NCBI GenBank assembly: GCA_037042915.1
Contig: CM073198.1
Span: 992,001-1,056,000 of the forward strand
From: Auricularia sp. M13
Taxonomy: Eukaryota; Basidiomycota; Agaricomycetes; Auriculariales; Auriculariaceae
DNA length: 64,000 nucleotides
Direction of reading: 5' to 3'
Shown here: positions 55,490 to 64,000 of the stretch, one piece after another
Layout of the letters: every line of letters begins with the position of its first letter
How positions within the stretch are numbered: the first letter of the stretch is position 1
Translations under genes and position numbers: made by a program
The notes under the pieces: model-generated
Seen by the model: the letters and a program-made list of their open reading frames with translations, nothing else
What the model was told of the DNA's origin: nothing
Databases searched by the model: none

Positions 55490-56881
55490 TCAGGTGGAGG
55501 AGCGGAGCAGAGAAATACCGAGATCGCCAAGGACACTGGAAGGTACCAACCCTGCTACAATCCCCCAAGTAAGCAACTCCTCGCAATCCGAGTCAGCGAT
55601 ATTTGCACGCTGGTACGTCTCTATGAACCGAGGGAGGTTTCTGCTTTCCACAGATACACCGGCATCGTTGAGCCTGCAAAGGACCGGACACAAAGCCTTG
55701 TGTGTGACACAAACATCGAATGCTTGCCCCTGAGGGACCTTCCAGTCGTTCTGCTGACACGCCCGTCCACAGTAGCGGACAGTTTTGCACCGCGCACACG
55801 TCTGCTTCCCAACCTCGCGGCATCCTGCGGCGGAGCATGTCTTGGACCGTGACTGGTGGAATAGAATCATAAACACCAGCTGAACAGCGGCATTGGTGCC
55901 TTCCGGAAGGTCCAGTTTGCTCTTGTACCAGAGAATACGTTCGTGGAGCGCGGACTGAGGAAGCGACAGCCGCTCGTGGATATGTGCCGCGGTGGAAGAA
56001 AGCGTGAGGAGGAGCATCTCGTCGTCAATCAAGTTGGAATCCAGTGCGGAAATGATTGCTGGGTAGAGGGCGCGCTCGTGACCAGAATAAAGAGTGGCCA
56101 AGTCGACCAGCGAGGCACCTTGACCATTTGCAATGGTGTCCATCAAGTGTGTCGCAGACTGCTGAGGCACTAGTCCGAAAGGCTGGCCGGCTGTCGCCAA
56201 ATCTGCAGAAACGAGGGATGACATGGCTTTCCCGGAGAGCGTCGCTATAAGCGTCTCCATGAGGAGATCCTTTTGAGGAGGTGCCAAGAGATGCGGTAGA
56301 ACCTCGGAGCGCGCAACTTCCAAAAGCCCCACGAGGAAGGGAACAGCAAACGGCGATAGGAGCGTGCGACACCAGAACACGTACGACTGCACGCTAGACC
56401 GCGCGCCAAAGGGTAGAAGCTGCTCAGGGGCCGTTGGCCAGGTGCCCTCCCGCGCCTTGGCCTTGAACCAGCCTTTCGCCCTGACGTTGCGGATAGCGCT
56501 GCTCACGCAGCTGATGAGGGTCGTTATGAACAGCGCTAGCGGATCGTCGATAGTCTGTGCATGCACAAAACCATGCCACTCTGGATTGACGCATCTCGAA
56601 TGGTTATCGTCAAGTTGCGCCCTCAATCTGGGTATATCCGAGTCGCCGCGAGGTGCTGCGAGAACGCCGATGCATGCAGAAAAAAAGTCGTGTTTCTCCA
56701 GGCGCAGATAAGATAGCATCTGGTCGCAATCGGGATTCCTGAGTGTTGCAACACAGAGTAGCACGCAGAGAGGGCAACATTGCGGTTTCTGCGGGTCTCT
56801 GAGCTGAGGCGTCAGAACGTCCGTCGCGTAGCGGACTACGTCGACTTGGATGTGGCGACCGTCCGCAGTGGTTCGACCCAT
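55490..56881 (-). CDS. MYND zinc-finger family protein (55.5 kb copy)
   Basis: Single exon, 463 residues, from the first ATG; the frame extends further upstream only to a GTG. Motifs: DVLTPQLRDPQKPQCCPLC, TWPTAPEQLLPFGARSSVQS, YSGHERALYPAIISALDS and the MYND finger about 348-399 (CSAAGCREVGKQTCARCKTVRYCGRACQ, DW, HKALC). It is the sister of the 32.3 kb gene and shares its subfamily features (no N-terminal intron, tight first zinc knuckle, conserved upstream GCGGAGTTTGCGGATG block). The gene lies between two copies of the SAP-gene tail. Function unknown. Confidence 0.9.
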   Translation of the reverse strand: MGRTTADGRHIQVDVVRYATDVLTPQLRDPQKPQCCPLCVLLCVATLRNPDCDQMLSYLRLEKHDFFSACIGVLAAPRGDSDIPRLRAQLDDNHSRCVNPEWHGFVHAQTIDDPLALFITTLISCVSSAIRNVRAKGWFKAKAREGTWPTAPEQLLPFGARSSVQSYVFWCRTLLSPFAVPFLVGLLEVARSEVLPHLLAPPQKDLLMETLIATLSGKAMSSLVSADLATAGQPFGLVPQQSATHLMDTIANGQGASLVDLATLYSGHERALYPAIISALDSNLIDDEMLLLTLSSTAAHIHERLSLPQSALHERILWYKSKLDLPEGTNAAVQLVFMILFHQSRSKTCSAAGCREVGKQTCARCKTVRYCGRACQQNDWKVPQGQAFDVCVTHKALCPVLCRLNDAGVSVESRNLPRFIETYQRANIADSDCEELLTWGIVAGLVPSSVLGDLGISLLRSST

Positions 56882-57194
56882 AGCCACGACGCTAGGCGTT
56901 GGGAACACTGTGTCTTGGCAGAAAACGACGAGCGCCGGGTGGAATGACCGGTAATGTTATTGAGGGTAGCTGAAAACTTTTGAGGCGGAGAGCAAGTCAA
57001 CAAACATCCGCAAACTCCGCGTTCCGCACAACTACTGTACAGTCACAAGCTTTACATATCCTGGAGGCCCGAGTCATCAGTGACGCATATACAGAGTAAT
57101 CAGCTGCCCGGCGGGTATCAACTTCGTTATTTAATCTTGCGCATCGTCGCTCTATGAGGTACAGAAAATTCATCCTCTTTCGATAAACGGGTTT
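56882..57194 (-). promoter_or_regulatory. Promoter region of the 55.5 kb MYND gene
   Basis: It holds the block shared with the 32.3 kb gene at 57002-57020. No TATA box is evident and no other gene is seen. Confidence 0.4.
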
Positions 57195-57511
57195 TGCACG
57201 TGGATGCGAGGAGGACGGCGTGGCTGGAGTATGGATGAAGATTTTGCGCTGCGATCCGCGCTGCATTGCACTTGGTCCTTAGAGATATGGGTTTGATATG
57301 GTCTGATGAAGGCTTAAATTTGACCCTCCTTCGCCTGTTGCACCGCTCCCCTGTGAAGAACCACTTGCAGCGTTTTTGCAGCTCACTGATCATAACGACA
57401 ATGTCAACTGTTGATAAGTACATTGTGGGAATTCATCAAGAGTCGTTTTTAGGGATATTGGGAAACATTCATGCCGACAACGGCCAAGGGCGAGGCGACC
57501 AGAACGGTCGT
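57195..57511 (+). repeat. SAP gene tail plus 3' flank, repeat copy 2
   Basis: Truncated second copy of the SAP gene's last exon end (residues VGCEEEGVAEVWMK region) and downstream flank, 2.05 kb from the first, same orientation. Its right part overlaps the last exon of the minus-strand MYND gene at 57449-57535. Confidence 0.8.
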
Positions 57512-58917
57512 CCCGAACATCCCAAGAGGAAGAAACTATATGCAAGTACACAAAATCAATGCCAGCGGTCACGATCCAAAGTAGAAGCAGGGCTCACGAT
57601 TTCACTTGCTCGCTTCCTGAGCCCCCATGGCAGCGCATCGTGTCCGAGAGTGAAGGAACAGAGATGGTACTGCTCCCAGTGTCCGCACTCCGAAAACGTC
57701 TTTTCGTAGTTCCAGGAATCGATGAGTCTGCGAATGGCCGCGCACATGTTTTTGTGGCTGGTCTCCAGGTCACGGTTCTTGCAGGCCGGACTGCAGTAGC
57801 TCAGGGTTTTGCACCCGGGACAGAACGCGGCTTCGGGCTCAAGATTATGAACGAAGATCCCACAACCCGGGCCGTCGCAACGCCGGCGCTCCTGCTTCCT
57901 GAGAGTGCAGAGGAAGCAGACCACAACATCCGCCATATTCATCGCAGGGTGGCGAAACGCAAGCACAGGCGGCGGGAGTACGCTGATGGCGAGCTTCAGA
58001 CGCATTTGGAGGACGTTAGCGACCGACGCAAGCACACTGTACGTCGTTTCCGTGTTGGGAATGTCGTCGATGAGCTCTATGGCGTTAAGGACGACTGGGA
58101 AAAGGTCTGATTTGTGGCCATCGATAACAGCGATCAGGTCGTCCTTCCTAGCGTCAGGGCCAACTTGGAGAACACGGAAAAGGGATGCGACGGCGCGGAT
58201 GCCGCCAACTCGCCAAGTCAATATAAGGCTGGGCGATGGGTTATTGGGAAGGACGTAGTCCTTGCTTTTCGTGTTGATTCCGCAGAGACGCGCTATGATA
58301 AGCTTGACGAGACTCGCGCGGAGCTCCATCGATTGGAAGAGCGCGCTGAGGAAGAAGGGCAGCGCAATACCGACAATGTCGCTAAGGACCACAACGGGGC
58401 TAGCAGACGGAATTTTGGAACCCCAGTGTACCAGCGCGGCGAGAGTGGCAACCTGTCCCTCCGGGAAGAGCTCGTCCGTCGTCGAGGGCCAGTAATTGTC
58501 GCGCCTCGAGAACACCTTGAGACGACGGTCTGAGCGCTGGTACGCCGAAAGTCTCCCTCGCGCGAGACCGTGGTGAATGCAGCGGCAAGCAGCGTCCAAG
58601 ATAGCGGGGACGACGTTCTGGAAAGCCTGCCCACTCTCCGTTGCTGCAGTAGCGGCGGGTTCGTAAGTGCAGCTGGAGTGATTACGGCGGAGGACACGAC
58701 GCAACTCGTCGACGTCGTCATCAGAACGGGTTTTGATGACGACCGCGATGCACGCTTTCCAGAAATCGCCGCAAGCAACGCGCAACGCGTCAAGCTCGCT
58801 TTCGGACGCAGCTTGGAGCCGAAGTGCGAAGCGCAGGAAGCAACCTGGGCAGAAGGACACCTGTGACGTCTGCGCCCCATTGGCGGAGAGAGCGTGTGCA
58901 GCAGCGATGAGATCCAT
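57449..58917 (-). CDS. MYND zinc-finger family protein (57.4 kb copy)
   Basis: Preferred model: exons 58917-57598 and 57535-57449, 468 residues; the 62-base last intron has donor GTGAGC and acceptor ATATAG. Unspliced, the frame stops at 57556 after 453 residues. Motifs: VSFCPGCFLRF (only the second Cys of CCxxC), YWPSTTDELFPEG, and the MYND finger about 343-391 (CDGPGCGIFVH...FCPGCKTLSYCSPACKNRDL...HKNMC). The Trp usual after the seventh ligand (DW) is Leu here. It belongs with the 44.7 and 63.5 kb genes but is the most diverged. Its upstream region keeps four of the AGGYGCRCCT-type sites. Function unknown. Confidence 0.85.
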
Positions 58918-59073
58918 GGGTATGGATGCGCGTTGACGGGGGAAAGACGAGATGCAGATATCAAACCCACCCGGTATTTAACGGGAAATGGGCGACCAGC
59001 CTGATTGCCCGCTGCTGAGCCAAACCTTCGAATGCGAACTGTGCCAAACGGGTGGCCGTTCAGCACTGAAGGC

Positions 59074-59271
59074 AGGCTCACCTAGGCGCTCTCCGACGCG
59101 CAAGCTCGACCCGGTGAAGATAGTATTTGGCCGATAGGTGCACCTACAGCGTTAAAGCTCGTACCTTAAATGACGGGGGGATCACGCAGCCATGTGGTTC
59201 ATCGACTTCCTTTGGCAGTAGGAGCGCCTAGGCAAAGGCTTGCCAGATTTCCCAATTTCGGAGGTGCGCCT
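59074..59271. promoter_or_regulatory. Four AGGYGCRCCT-type palindromes upstream of the 57.4 kb gene
   Basis: Sites at 59074 (AGGCTCACCT), 59136 (AGGTGCACCT), 59220 (AGGAGCGCCT) and 59262 (AGGTGCGCCT). Surrounding sequence (CCATGTGG, GCGCCTAGGCAA, GCAGGGCATAT) aligns with the other two promoters though well diverged. Confidence 0.55.
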
Positions 59272-59849
59272 ACGCAGCGCCTTCTCGTCGCGTAGTACTC
59301 CAGATGTGGACAATTGCACGCAGTAGATCTCAGAGCAAGCAGGGCATATAGTTCTCCTAGACGTCGACAATGTAGGGTCTCGATGCACTGGTACGTTTGT
59401 CCTGAGCGGCGGTACTGGCAGCGGTCAAATTGCGGTCAGGCAAAAAGGCAGCAGGGCTTTATTTCCGCTCAGTGGGCCGGATCGGCACATACAATAGTGT
59501 AGCTTTGCGTCCGTGCATACCGCGGCCCCTCACGCTGGCCAGCTGGATTTGCAGCGGCGAAGGAAGAAGAGGCCAAGCACGCTCCTGTCGGAACTCTCCG
59601 ACTTTGCCATTTCGCCCTTCATAGCTGAGATCGTGAAAAGCAGGAAAACACACGGCAAAGACGAGACTGGAGTTTTATACTGTATCTTCGTCTGTGAACT
59701 AAATTTCAACAGTACTAGCATCCCGTGCGACCGGCAGGCCCTTCGTGCGTTATGTTACGATTTATGCACAAGTACTAGACATACTGTACATTCCCTTACA
59801 ATATCTCGAGCGTATACGTAGAATGGTGTATGCGTGTACGATGAACAAG
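59272..59849. other. Spacer, no gene seen
   Basis: It continues the diverged upstream block of the 57.4 kb gene to about 59465, then runs to the 3' end of the N-myristoyltransferase gene. No coding sequence recognised. Confidence 0.4.
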
Positions 59850-61495
59850 TTATATGATAATAACCCCGATACCCCTACCTGGTGGCGCGTCGGCGGTAGC
59901 ATCTCGCCCTGCAAGCGGATGGACGCGGTAGTTCTCGAGGTACCACTTGAGCAGACCGGTCCCCATATGGAACTGTAGACCATCGTCAACATACAGCAAC
60001 ACAAGCAGTGTAGATAAATAAGCGAACCTTGAGCGGTTCATGTTGCGCGCAGAACAGGCAGTTATCCATGATGCTCATGCAGTTGAAGCCATCGAGCTCC
60101 TCACGCTGCGCCACTACGAGCGCGTCTGCGATGAGCTCGTTCAAGCGCGCCGCGAGGAGCTCGTCAGATGCCGTAGACGTCGACGCGTAGTAGTACAGGT
60201 GCGCGCTGTCGAGAATGCGTCTCGTCCGCGACGGGTCGTTGGGCTGCTCGAGCGCGACGACTTTGAGCACGTAGAAGGACACGAAGTCCGTTATGGCGCG
60301 CGACTCGTCCTGCGCCTCCACGACAAATGCGAACATGGAGCGCCCGTCCTTCCTGTGCTTCAGAGACAGAGACGAGAGCAGGTAGTGTCGCATCTCGCGC
60401 TCGGACAGCACCGCCGCGCTGCTGTATCGCTTACTGAAGTCTGCCCAGAGCTGCGTGACGGCGGGAATGTCGTCTTCGCGCATCTCACGGAGCCCGGGCA
60501 CAGATGTGTGGTCTGGGAGTTTGTAGTAGGCAATCGCGTCGTCGACTGTCACGCCCGCGGGTGGCGCAACGTAGCCGATCTTGTGTAGCTGTGCAAAATT
60601 CAGGCATCGATGGTAGTATCTGAGACAAAACGGAGTCAGAAATTGACATAAAAGAATACTAAGATCAGTAATACGCACTGTGATGTGGAGACCATGCGGG
60701 GAAGCGTCGTTCCGGTCGTGTAAAAGTGCTGGTGCACGTCGCGCAGTTGCGCGCGCCGCGATAATTCGGACATCATCACGGCTGCAAGATGCTGTCCGCG
60801 CCATTCCCGGTGGACGCATAGGAAGCTGATCGCGCATGTTTGAAGGATGCTATGGCATAGTTAGAGGATCAGTTGCGCTCAATGACCAGAACGCGTACTT
60901 TTGGCGTATTCGTATCTTGAGCGGGAAGCCCGCGATGAAGCCAACAATTTCTTGCGTTTCGGATTTACGTAGTACTATGTGCCAGTCTGGGTAGTATTCA
61001 GGAGGCATGAGGGCCCTACAATAGCGTGAATTGAGACGAAGAGTTGAATGAGTGAAGCTTACCATTTCAGACATTCCGCAGAGAAATCGAAGCGGTAGGG
61101 CTCTTCATCGTCTTGAACGTAATGCAGAATCGTAAAGTCGCGCACTTCCTGCATCTAGAGCAATACAGTAAGCAGATGCGCCACACACAGCATGAGCAAA
61201 TACATACCTGCTTCGGGTCGCGCAGGTCAACGTCTGCCCATCCTAGCCCGGGCACGCGGAGCGGTAAAGGATCGGTCGAAACTTGCGAAGTCGGTACTGG
61301 CTGCTCGAGCGGGCCCTCCTCGAACTCCAGATCGTCTTCAGCGTGAATCGGCTCGAACTCAATCTCCGTGTCGACATCGCTGTCGTCGGAGAAACTGCTG
61401 GCGGGTGCGCGCTCTTCGCGCTCGTGCTGCGCCATCGTGCGGTCAGACGAGTCGGTATGCGTGGGACTCGCGGCTGGTGGCACGGTCGTGGGCAT
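59850..61495 (-). CDS. NMT1: Glycylpeptide N-tetradecanoyltransferase (N-myristoyltransferase)
   Basis: Six exons: 61495-61208, 61154-61063, 61015-60899, 60849-60679, 60619-60028 and 59972-59850, 460 residues, close to the usual 450-460. All introns are 47-59 bases and close the frame. Family landmarks in order: FDFSAECLKWALMPP, EIVGFIAGFPLKIRI, ISFLCVHREWRG (the FLCVH acyl-CoA site), FYTTGTTLPRMVSTSQYYHR, VPGLREMREDDI, and the end LKFHMGTGLLKWYLENYRVH...GIGVIII. Yeast Nmt1 ends in a similar VGVVML, whose terminal carboxylate is the catalytic base. The enzyme transfers myristate from CoA to N-terminal Gly. The acidic N-terminal 95 residues are variable in the family. Both GRASP proteins in this window begin MG and are plausible substrates. 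Confidence 0.93.
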
Positions 61496-62192
61496 GGTAA
61501 GAGGGTAAGCACCTCCACGATTGCGCGGTCAGCCCCGTCATACGGTTTGATTGCCGACGGGCGGTTTGATCGGCTAGCCGGTAACTAAATCCTGGCGAAT
61601 TGTACAGTCTGACTGTGAACAACCTGAGAGCTCGATATTTCTATGCAAGTACTGAAGGTTCTCAGTCGGGGAGAAAGCTCATTTGATTGACTTCAGCCGT
61701 GGCTTGCGCTTTGCCTTGCTGCGGATTCCCGATTGGATCCGTCAGCAACATCATGCACGGTAGCGACGGAGATTGTGAGCATGTAAGCGCCTGAGATGCA
61801 TGGAGGAAGATAATACTTTCTTGTAGCGCTCACGTTGTAGGATTGGCCTTGTGTGCGCGGCCCGATATATTTCGCTGGTTGACAACTTATTCACCAAGGG
61901 CTCTAAGATCCTCTAGTGACTATACTCAGCATACCAGAATACGGCCAAATGCAGCTGTTCTATTCTACTATGGGGTTCTAGCAGGGATATGTATGATCAG
62001 ACTGTCTTTTGTCACAAAACATTTGGATCTGACACCCCAATTCAAAGTCTGAGCTTCTCTCCAGGTATGTCTAGCTGCATTGTCTGGCTTCCCTGCCCTC
62101 AAATGATCTTCATTCTTTTCAAGTTGCCAACCATGGCCGCATCAATTATCTACAGTATGAATACAGTATCGACAAAATGATGACGTTGCAGT
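61496..62192. other. Spacer, probable N-myristoyltransferase promoter
   Basis: No gene recognised between the N-myristoyltransferase start and the MITE. Confidence 0.4.
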
Positions 62193-62719
62193 TAGGGTGC
62201 TGTTGAAAACTGTTTGTTAATAACAATGTTATTAACAAAATGTTATTAACACGTTAATAACAGGGGGCCCCGGTAGGGCCTTGTTAAAAACAAATCTGAA
62301 CACATCAAATTGCTGAGCCCCTGGCACATTCGGGAACAGATATTTAATCTCACGTGAACCTGAGTGTTTCAACATGTGCTCAAGGTCCTGTTTTGTAATC
62401 TCAGAAGGTATGAAGATCTAGGCCAAGGCTTGGCTAAGGATCTTAGATACGAGAGTGTGATGACTAATCAGACCTCTCAGGCTTGGCCAAGGCTCCCCAA
62501 ACCATTAACACGAGGTGTGGACACCACTAGAGCTTGTGGCATCTCTTTCATGCAGTACTACTCAACAGGAACACTTAAAAAGGGTCAGTAATTGGCTCCC
62601 AGAGCTTCATTATTTATATTATGTAAATTTGTTATTAACAGTGTTTTTAACACTGTGTTAATAACAGGTTTTGTTTAAAACATGTTAAAAACTCGCGGGG
62701 AGTTTTTAACAGCACCCTA
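62193..62719. mobile_element. hAT-type MITE, 527 bp, with 8-bp target duplication
   Basis: Ends are TAGGGTGCTGTTGAAAACT on the left and, in reverse, TAGGGTGCTGTTAAAAACT on the right. The flanks are GTTGCAGT at 62185-62192 and 62720-62727, an exact 8-bp duplication. Both subterminal regions are packed with GTTAATAAC/GTTATTAAC repeats, as in hAT transposase binding regions. There is no coding capacity. Its ends differ from those of the 23 kb hAT element, so another family mobilised it. Confidence 0.88.
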
Positions 62720-62869
62720 GTTGCAGTATGCACCGCAAAATAATATGATATGCCCGCTAAAAGCCAGAAAGTTGAAAATATTACTGTATGATTCTTCCTG
62801 ATAATTTGACTCCTGTTTTATTTCGAGCTATGAAGAGAGTTATTCCTGAATCCTGATGGCATGCCATCG

Positions 62870-63478
62870 GCGGACGACGGAGAGTCCCGACCGACCCTTC
62901 GTCCGCTTCATATCGCTCGCACGATGGCCGGACGCGAAAACGGCGCCAGTTCTGCCTGGAGTCAGAACGCGCTTCTCAACCACATGAAATAAATCCTGGG
63001 CGGACTCCATGCGCAATATCTGCACGAAAATCAAAGCCCTGCTATCTGAGCGACGACCGCGCCAAATCCCAGTATCGAGACCTCGAGCAGCCTGTTCCTG
63101 GAGCGCAATATGCCCTGCTTGCCAGGCAAATGCCATTTTGGCTGTGGCGCTGTGGCCTTCGCATTAGATTGGCGTGCGAGTCGACGCGCTCCTAAGGTGC
63201 ACCTAGAAAGCAGGATGGCGCGCCATCCATTGCCCAGGCGCGCCTGCTGCGCACCGATTGCCGGTGTCCCACATGGTTCCGTGATGCCACGCTGATTAAG
63301 GAACCCATCCGAGCGCTGCAGGTGCGCCTGGGGGCCCAACAGTCGCGCCTGAGCTGCGAGCTGGGGCGCCAGCTCGCGAGCAGGCGCGCCTGCCGGATAG
63401 GCACGCCTTGCGTCGCACATGGTTCACTATCTTCCGAGCACATGGGCGCGGGGCGACTGATTTTACCATTTATACCGC
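62870..63478 (+). repeat. Upstream block duplicated (inverted) at 46223-46830
   Basis: About 600 bases aligned with the region upstream of the 44.7 kb gene, continuing into the coding sequence. Both end in CATTTATACCGCTGGCTGGG, the probable core promoter. The MITE at 62.2-62.7 kb lies just outside the shared part. Confidence 0.8.
63195..63408. promoter_or_regulatory. Array of eight AGGYGCRCCT-type palindromes (63.5 kb gene)
   Basis: Sites start at 63195 (AGGTGCACCT), 63216 (TGGCGCGCCA), 63236 (AGGCGCGCCT), 63320 (AGGTGCGCCT), 63341 (AGTCGCGCCT), 63362 (TGGGGCGCCA), 63382 (AGGCGCGCCT) and 63399 (AGGCACGCCT). Number, order and spacing mirror the array at 46285-46498, and most sites stay palindromic despite substitutions. 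Confidence 0.65.
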
Positions 63479-63537
63479 TGGCTGGGTTCGGACTTGCGAC
63501 TTGCTGCTCGTTTTCCCCCCACGCCAGACTCAGAGCC

Positions 63538-64000
63538 ATGAACCTCGTCTCTCGCGCCAACTCCCTCGCCTCACGGCTTGCTGGGCCCGCGCCCCCGTCG
63601 TGCTGCCCGGGTTGCTTCACCCGCTTCGCGGACATGCTCCAGACTGCGACAGGCCGCGAGCTCGATGCGGTGCGCGCTCAATGCCATCCCTTCTGGGACG
63701 CCTGCGTCTCCGTCGTCATCAAGGCTCTCTCGGACGAGGAAGTCGACGCGCTCGGGCAGACGCTCGACGACAACCTCGACCGCTGCCGCCGCCCGCACGC
63801 GCAGACTGAGGCGGAGGTCGTGCACGAGTTCGTTAACACCGCCTGCCTCTGCCTTTTCCTGGTGCTGGGCGGTCAAGGCGACTCGGCGTCAGAGCGCGCC
63901 GAGCGTGAATGCAAGCCGTTTGCGACCAGCCGGAATTTCTGGCCCTCGTCGTCGACTCAGCTCTTCCCGGCTGGTCCTCTCGCCACCCTCACGGCCCTCG
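63538..64000 (+). CDS. MYND zinc-finger family protein, 5' part only
   Basis: It is open from the ATG at 63538 to the window end (154 codons). MNLVSRANSLASRLAGPAPPS is nearly the start of the 44.7 kb protein, followed by CCPGCFTRFADMLQ, FWDACVSVVIKALSDEEVD and FWPSSSTQLFPAGPLATLTA. The MYND finger must lie beyond the window. Like its twin it has no N-terminal intron. Nothing in the visible part suggests damage. Confidence 0.85.
   Translation, partial: MNLVSRANSLASRLAGPAPPSCCPGCFTRFADMLQTATGRELDAVRAQCHPFWDACVSVVIKALSDEEVDALGQTLDDNLDRCRRPHAQTEAEVVHEFVNTACLCLFLVLGGQGDSASERAERECKPFATSRNFWPSSSTQLFPAGPLATLTAL

Noticed and set aside
55490-56881. A SET methyltransferase (SMYD type) reading for the MYND genes
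   Set aside because: SMYD proteins have the MYND finger inside a SET domain with NHSCxPN and GEELxxxY motifs; none of these is seen, and the finger is C-terminal.
1-64000. CRISPR arrays, operons or bacterial ribosome sites
   Set aside because: Spliced genes, TATA promoters and the gene families show a eukaryotic nuclear genome; no regularly spaced short repeats of CRISPR type were seen.

Overview
The window looks like nuclear DNA from a basidiomycete fungus, most likely an Agaricomycete. The evidence is GT-AG introns of about 45-67 bases with CTRAY-type branch sites, TATA boxes 50-70 bases before start codons, F-box proteins of the mushroom type, a tyrosine-recombinase (DIRS-order) retrotransposon and a BED-finger hAT transposon. 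I cannot name the species.

The main content is one gene family, present as about fifteen copies on both strands. Each member is a protein of about 450-485 residues. It has an N-terminal CCxxC motif, a middle region with a conserved WPxxxxxLFPxG box, and a C-terminal MYND zinc finger. Eleven complete copies carry no disabling change that I can see (7.4, 10.9, 18.6, 30.3, 32.3, 33.8, 41.6, 44.7, 55.5 and 57.4 kb, plus one running off the right end at 63.5 kb; that last is seen only in part). One copy has a single in-frame stop (28.1 kb). Three are relics (5.8, 9.1 and 22.3 kb), and the last of these is cut in two by the hAT element. Most copies that are not relics share an intron at the same phase-1 position near the N-terminus. 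Sister copies also share hundreds of bases of promoter, so whole segments were copied, often in inverted orientation.

Layout: 1-3.8 kb, 3' part of a Ngaro-like retrotransposon with split repeats. 4-5.4 kb, F-box gene. 5.8-12.3 kb, four MYND copies. 14-16.5 kb, a GRASP (Golgi stacking protein) gene with a frame break before its tail. 16.8-17.7 kb, unknown spliced gene. 18.6-20.4 kb, MYND gene that is an inverted duplicate of the one at 10.9 kb. 21.1-21.3 kb, GRASP fragment. 22.3-28 kb, MYND relic holding a 4.7 kb hAT element with a clear 8-bp target duplication. 28.1-35.3 kb, four MYND genes. 35.8-36.4 kb, F-box relic. 36.9-38.3 kb, second, intact GRASP gene. 39.8-41.4 kb, coiled-coil F-box gene. 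41.6-46.2 kb, two MYND genes. 46.8-50.6 kb, almost no recognisable gene. 50.7-52.7 kb, secreted bilirubin-oxidase-type multicopper oxidase. 53-55.2 kb, SAP-domain gene. 55.5-58.9 kb, two MYND genes set among copies of the SAP gene tail. 59.8-61.5 kb, N-myristoyltransferase. 62.2-62.7 kb, a hAT-type MITE. 63.5 kb to the end, a MYND gene.

The strongest candidate for something undescribed is the MYND family with its promoters. Three members (44.7, 57.4 and 63.5 kb) have clusters of a 10-bp palindrome, AGGYGCRCCT, upstream: eight sites in two of them and four in the third. A second dispersed element, with core AGCGGAGTT, lies upstream of all three GRASP copies and near other start codons. Function for the MYND family is not shown by the sequence. 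GRASP is normally N-myristoylated and both complete GRASP copies keep the MG start signal, so the N-myristoyltransferase in this window is a likely enzyme for them, though this neighbourhood may be chance.
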